Shown here piece by piece: positions 6,567-9,735 of a stretch of DNA of 9,735 nt. The notes beneath the pieces are model-generated. The model ran no database searches. It saw nothing but the letters and a program-made list of their open reading frames with translations, and was not told where the DNA came from. The DNA is from an uncultured Planctomycetales bacterium (GTDB lineage Bacteria; Planctomycetota; Planctomycetia; Pirellulales; Thermoguttaceae): the NCBI GenBank assembly GCA_937889015.1, contig CALARR010000351.1, positions 1-9,735 of the forward strand. Reading direction: 5' to 3'. The translations under genes were made by a program, and so were the position numbers. Numbering within the stretch: position 1 is the stretch's first letter; every line of letters begins with the position of its first letter.

Positions 6567-8228
6567 TTAGTGCTGCCGATCGAGCCGGCCGGACTTGCGG
6601 ATGGCCTGCCACAAGCGCAGGCCGAGCACGAGGCTCAGCGCCGCGCCCAAGGCGCCGAAGATCGATACCTCGTGGAACACCGGCCAGACTTGACGGCTTA
6701 AGAGGAGCGTCGAGCCGAGGAACAGGGCGCTGGTCATCATTCCCAGGACCAGGCGATTGACCGAGGGTTCGAGTCCACGATGGTCGAGGTGGATGTCGAA
6801 GCGCCCGGTCTGCACCTGGTCGATGATTTCGCTCAGGCCGCGCGGGAGCACGCGCAGCAGGTGTTCCAGCTCGGAGTAAAGACGGCGGAGCTTGCGCATC
6901 TGCCGGCCGGGGGAAAGGCGTTGCATGAGCAAGCGGCGTCGATACGGGCCCATCAGTTCCATGAGACTGCACTTCGGGCTGAGTTGGCGGACCGTGCCGT
7001 CGAGGGTCACGAGGACCTTGATGAGCAGCGCCAGCCGTGCGGGGAGCATGATCCCGTAACGCCAGAAGATCTCGGTCATCTCCGTTAGGGCCCCGGCGAT
7101 GTCGAAACGGTCCAGCGACTGATTGGCGTAGAAGTTCACGAAATCGGCCACGTCGAGGCTCAATGCGGCACGGTCCAATTCCGGCGGGACGGAACCCACG
7201 CGCATCACGATTGACGTTAGGTGTTCGGCGTCCAGGTTGGTGATCGCCAGGAGCATCTCGGTGATGTCTTCCTGAAGCTGTTCGTCGATGCGTCCCACCA
7301 TGCCGAAATCCAGCAGGCCGATCACACTGCCGTCCATGAGCAGGATGTTGCCCGGATGCGGATCGGCGTGGTAGAAGCCATTCGCGAAGATCATGGCGAG
7401 AAAGATGTCGGCGCCGCGGTGTGCGACCTGGTCCGGATCGATACCGGCGGCGGTCAGGCCCGGAATGTCCGAGAGCTTGGTGCCCTCGAGGAGTTCCATG
7501 GTCAGCACGCGGGCCGAGGAAAGCTCGGGGTAGACGGTGGGAATGCGGACCGTTGGATCGTGGCCGAAATCGCGGGCAAACTGCTGGATGTTGCGCAATT
7601 CGCGCTCGAAATCCAACTCGCGCCGCAGCGAACGACGGAACTCGGCCACCATGGCGCGCGGACGAAAATTGCGGAATTCGGGGATTCGCTCGGCGAGCGT
7701 CGCCATGCCGGCCAGGATGTCCAAGTCGACTTCGACTTTGTGTTGAATGTCGGCATGCTGAACCTTGATCACAACGGCCTGGCCGGACACCAGTCGGGCG
7801 CGATGCACCTGACCGATGGATGCCGAGGCCATCGCATGCTCGTGGAAGTCGCTGAAGAGCTTGTCGACGGGCTGGCCTAATTCCTGGGCGATCAGGGCGC
7901 GGACGGTTTCCGGGAGATCGGCGGGTACGTTTTCCTGCAATTGCTGCAGTTCGGTGGCCATTTCCATACCGACCATGTCGGGACGGGTGCTGAGCAACTG
8001 ACCGAGCTTGATGAAGGTCGGCCCCAACTCAGCCATGGCCATGCGGACGCGGGCGCGCCAGGGGTGGCGTGCGATCGCTTCTCCGCCGGCATCGCGGAAG
8101 AGATCCTTGGCGAACTCGGGCCCCAGCCGGCCGATCCAATTGGCCAGGCCATATCGGCTGAGCACGCTGAGGATCTCGCGCCAGCGGTTGACATGGTGAT
8201 AGATTTGGGGAATCGAGGTGATTCGCAT
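6567..8228 (-). CDS. ABC1/UbiB (AarF)-family atypical protein kinase-like protein
   Basis: 553 residues with the full set of family motifs: the KxGQ motif K74-L-G-Q77, the alanine-rich loop AMASASIGQ (132-140) that replaces a glycine-rich loop, the ATP-site lysine K155 in VVIKVQ, the ExD-type element ELDFE (204-208), the catalytic loop HADPHPGN (287-294) and the metal-binding D307-F-G. Two hydrophobic segments near the C-terminus (about 500-520 and 527-545) are the usual membrane hairpin. In other organisms these membrane-associated ATPases or kinases support isoprenoid quinone biosynthesis or lipid homeostasis. Planctomycetes mostly use menaquinone, so the ubiB name is not applied. The N-terminal length is normal, but only GAG precedes the ATG at 8228, a weak ribosome site. 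It is monocistronic here, divergent from the rRNA unit. No motif residue is missing, so it should be active. Confidence 0.93.
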   Translation of the reverse strand: MRITSIPQIYHHVNRWREILSVLSRYGLANWIGRLGPEFAKDLFRDAGGEAIARHPWRARVRMAMAELGPTFIKLGQLLSTRPDMVGMEMATELQQLQENVPADLPETVRALIAQELGQPVDKLFSDFHEHAMASASIGQVHRARLVSGQAVVIKVQHADIQHKVEVDLDILAGMATLAERIPEFRNFRPRAMVAEFRRSLRRELDFERELRNIQQFARDFGHDPTVRIPTVYPELSSARVLTMELLEGTKLSDIPGLTAAGIDPDQVAHRGADIFLAMIFANGFYHADPHPGNILLMDGSVIGLLDFGMVGRIDEQLQEDITEMLLAITNLDAEHLTSIVMRVGSVPPELDRAALSLDVADFVNFYANQSLDRFDIAGALTEMTEIFWRYGIMLPARLALLIKVLVTLDGTVRQLSPKCSLMELMGPYRRRLLMQRLSPGRQMRKLRRLYSELEHLLRVLPRGLSEIIDQVQTGRFDIHLDHRGLEPSVNRLVLGMMTSALFLGSTLLLSRQVWPVFHEVSIFGALGAALSLVLGLRLWQAIRKSGRLDRQH

Positions 8229-8433
8229 AGTCTCAATCTACATAGCGGTGGGTGGAAAGGCCATGTGATTCCGCGAGGCATGGCGACGGGGGCATGGCCA
8301 CCGGATTGGCGGGAGCGAACCGACGTCGAAAACGTGACGTAAGCTAAAGGCGGCGTGGGCCTTGGTGAGTCGCGTGGTGTGCAGTGGGACTCTGGTCTGA
8401 GGTGGGGGCGCGAAAATTCCAGTTGGTGGTGGG
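8229..8433. other. Intergenic stretch between kinase gene start and rRNA promoter P1
   Basis: About 205 bp with no convincing gene on either strand. It must hold the kinase promoter on the minus strand, but no good -35/-10 pair for that direction was found. An AT-rich patch, CGAAAATTCC (8411-8420), lies where an UP element for promoter P1 would be expected. Confidence 0.5.
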
Positions 8434-8461
8434 TTGAAGGGGCGTTGGGTGCCGATATAAT
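8434..8461 (+). promoter_or_regulatory. rRNA promoter P1
   Basis: TTGAAG (8434-8439), a 16-nt spacer and a perfect TATAAT (8456-8461). AAAATT at 8413-8418 sits in the usual UP-element position. Transcription would start near 8468 and run toward the 23S gene. Assignment to the rRNA unit is from orientation and the absence of any other plus-strand gene. Confidence 0.6.
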
Positions 8462-8540
8462 GCTCTTGTTCGATCTGTGACACGCCTGGAGCGACTGGCC
8501 ACGGGCGGGAAAAAAACGCAGGAAGAACGGATTTGCCCCT

Positions 8541-8569
8541 TTGACACCTGGGGCCGCGGCCAGTATATT
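8541..8569 (+). promoter_or_regulatory. rRNA promoter P2, near-consensus sigma70 type
   Basis: Perfect TTGACA (8541-8546), the optimal 17-nt spacer and TATATT (8564-8569, 5 of 6 to consensus). A seven-A tract lies upstream at 8510-8516. Transcription would begin near 8576, giving a leader of about 400 nt before the 23S gene. Such a strong match in GC-rich DNA is unlikely by chance. With P1 it forms the tandem arrangement common for rRNA operons. Confidence 0.8.
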
Positions 8570-8602
8570 TGGTTTTTCGCTTGAGGCGACCAAGAGTTTG
8601 TA

Positions 8603-8690
8603 GAGGCAACTTGCGAAGATGGACAGGGGCTGATTTCCAGGTGATGGAAGTCGCCCCCTGTCAATCTGACAGGCAAGGGCAAGCTGCCTC
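8603..8690 (+). promoter_or_regulatory. Compound hairpin in the rRNA leader
   Basis: The outer stem is GAGGCAACTTGC (8603-8614) with GCAAGCTGCCTC (8679-8690), 12 positions with one mismatch. Nested inside, GACAGGGG (8622-8629) pairs with CCCCTGTC (8655-8662), and GATTTCCA (8632-8639) pairs with TGGAAGTC (8645-8652) around the loop GGTGA. An alternative small hairpin, CTGTCA/TGACAG (8658-8663 and 8667-8672), would compete for the 3' arm of the nested stem. The pairings are seen in the sequence; their role is unknown. Confidence 0.6.
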
Positions 8691-8712
8691 GCGAGAGGGG
8701 TTTGCCTTTGAA

Positions 8713-8725
8713 GGTTCTTTGACAA
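8713..8725 (+). promoter_or_regulatory. boxA-like antitermination site
   Basis: GGTTCTTTGACAA resembles the rRNA boxA consensus TGCTCTTTAACAA, which is bound in RNA by NusB and S10 (NusE) to prevent early Rho-dependent termination. Its place in the leader between the promoters and 23S fits. The TTGACA inside it has no matching -10 box at 16-18 nt, so a third promoter is less likely. Confidence 0.6.
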
Positions 8726-8760
8726 TTCGGTTGTGGTACAAAGTGGCGTCTCAAGAATGA

Positions 8761-8788
8761 CCGCTTTGGTGTGCAAGCACTGAAGCGG
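8761..8788 (+). promoter_or_regulatory. Hairpin downstream of boxA
   Basis: CCGCTTTGGTG (8761-8771) pairs with CACTGAAGCGG (8778-8788) over 11 bp, including two G-U wobbles, closing a 6-nt loop TGCAAG. No T-run follows, so it is not a terminator. A role as a processing or antitermination element is inference. Confidence 0.5.
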
Positions 8789-8974
8789 CTTCCGAGAGCA
8801 GCTTAGCAGCGGACTTTTGATCGCGAAGGTCGCAGAGCCGACGCGAGAGAGAGTCAGGAATCGTTACTTGAGCCAGGCGGCATTTTGGTGTCGTTTGGTT
8901 CGGGTAGCTACCACTTGGGCCGCTTTTCAAGATCGGGATCGCGAGGTTCCGGTGTTGGAGGGTTGGATCCATGT

Positions 8975-9735
8975 GGCCAAGCTACTAAGGGCACATGGGG
9001 GATGTCTTGGCGTCAGGAGCCTTTGAAGGGCGTGGAAGACTGCGATAAGCCTGGGGAAGCTGTCAAACGAGCGTTGATCCCGGGATACCCGAACTAATGC
9101 ACACTGAATCCATAGGTGTGCATCGCTAACGCGGCAAACTGAAACATCTCAGTAACCGCAGGAAAAGAAAGAAAACTCGATTTCCCCAGTAGTGGCGAGC
9201 GAAAAGGAAATAGCCCAAACCGCGGAGGTTTTCCTCTGCGGGGTTGTAGGGCCTCTTACATGGGAGTTACCAAGCGATTGACTAGCAGAACCGGTCAGGA
9301 AAGCCGGGCCATAGAGGGTGACAGCCCCGTATGCGAAAGTCAGATCGTCTCCCGAGAGGTACCTGAGTAGGTCGGGGCACGTGAAACCCCGACTGAATCC
9401 ACGGGGACCATCCCGTAAGGCTAAATACTCCCTGACGACCGATAGCGAACTCAGTAGCGCGAGTGAAAGATGGGAAGAACCCCTGCTAGGGGAGGATACT
9501 GAACCTGAAACCATGTGCCTACAAGCGGTCGGAGCGCTATGCCCTTCGGGGAATGCGTGACGGCGTGCCTTTTGCATAATGATCCGGCGAGTTACCGTCG
9601 GCGGCTTGGTTAAGGCCTTACGGGCCGAAGCCGCAGGGAAACCGAGTCTGAATAGGGCGATATGTCGACGGCGGTAGACGCGAAACTGCGTGAACTACCC
9701 ATGAGCAGGTTGAAGCGCGGGTTATACCGCGTGGA
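8975..9735 (+). rRNA. rrl: 23S ribosomal RNA, 5' portion (continues past right edge)
   Basis: The sequence from about 8975 aligns by eye with the bacterial 23S 5' end: GGCCAAGCTACTAAGG matches the GGTTAAGCNACTAAGG start. Later conserved blocks appear in order: ACTGAATCCATAGGT, GAAACATCTCAGTA, CCCAGTAGTGGCGAGCGAA, GGGTGACAGCCCCGTA, GGGGACCATCCCGTAAGGCT, AATACTCCCTGACGACCGAT, GAACCTGAAACC, GGGAAACCGAGTCT and CATGAGCAGGTTGAAG. The window ends near E. coli position 770, inside domain II. No intron or inserted segment is seen in this part. The exact 5' end is set by alignment, within a few bases. No 16S gene, tRNA or 16S tail precedes it. Confidence 0.96.

Larger units (their letters stand above)
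8576..8974 (+). other. Transcribed leader of the 23S rRNA unit
   Basis: About 400 nt between P2 and the 23S start with no supported ORF, no tRNA and no 16S 3' end. It contains several strong hairpins and a boxA-like element, listed separately, and a 10-bp palindrome GGTAGCTACC (8903-8912). The 5' half of the 23S processing stem should lie just before 8975; its partner would be beyond the right edge. Confidence 0.65.

Noticed and set aside
8229..8974. Search for a 16S 3' end or spacer tRNAs before 23S
   Set aside because: No anti-Shine-Dalgarno tail, tRNA T-loop or cloverleaf could be found. GGTTGGATCC at 8961-8970 only superficially resembles the 16S GGCTGGATCACC end.
9149..9577. 142-codon open frame on the minus strand inside the 23S gene
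   Set aside because: It lies wholly antisense to conserved rRNA. Open frames at this place in 23S are a well-known source of false 'conserved hypothetical' proteins.

Overview
The window looks like chromosomal DNA of a GC-rich planctomycete. Four things point that way: a secreted DUF1598-type protein with the planctomycete 'SWDxVGGxGSI' signature, signal-peptide-bearing large secreted proteins, a 23S rRNA gene with its own promoters and no 16S or tRNA gene in front of it (split rRNA operons are known in Planctomycetota), and the codon use. This rests on motif recognition, not on a database search.

Layout, left to right. On the minus strand, 1-1367 is a TolC/CzcC-type outer-membrane efflux protein whose C-terminus runs off the left edge. 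Upstream of it, on the same strand, lies a secreted DUF1598-type protein (1509-3146). The 141-bp gap between them holds two inverted repeats, and one of these overlaps the ribosome binding site of the efflux gene. A 284-bp divergent intergenic region (3147-3430) carries an approximately 80-bp imperfect palindrome and a candidate promoter. A 927-residue secreted protein follows on the plus strand (3431-6214). It has a propeller-like N-terminal half with FG-GAP-type repeats and a probable TIM-barrel-like C-terminal half, and is most likely a polysaccharide-degrading enzyme resembling lambda-carrageenase (GH150). A small coiled-coil protein (6391-6549, plus) then converges on an ABC1/UbiB-family atypical kinase with two C-terminal membrane segments (6567-8228, minus).

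The right end is an rRNA transcription unit. Two good sigma70-type promoters in tandem (8434-8461 and 8541-8569) are followed by a leader of about 400 nt with strong hairpins and a boxA-like antitermination site. The 5' approximately 760 nt of a 23S rRNA gene (from about 8975) then runs off the right edge.

Functional links are modest. The efflux protein and the DUF1598 protein may share a transcript. The enzyme is divergent from them and may share a control region with them. The kinase and the rRNA unit are unrelated divergent neighbours. No mobile-element gene, CRISPR array, tRNA or phage gene was seen. The parts most worth a second look are the GH150-like enzyme, the self-contained 23S unit with its folded leader, and the hairpin over the efflux-gene start.
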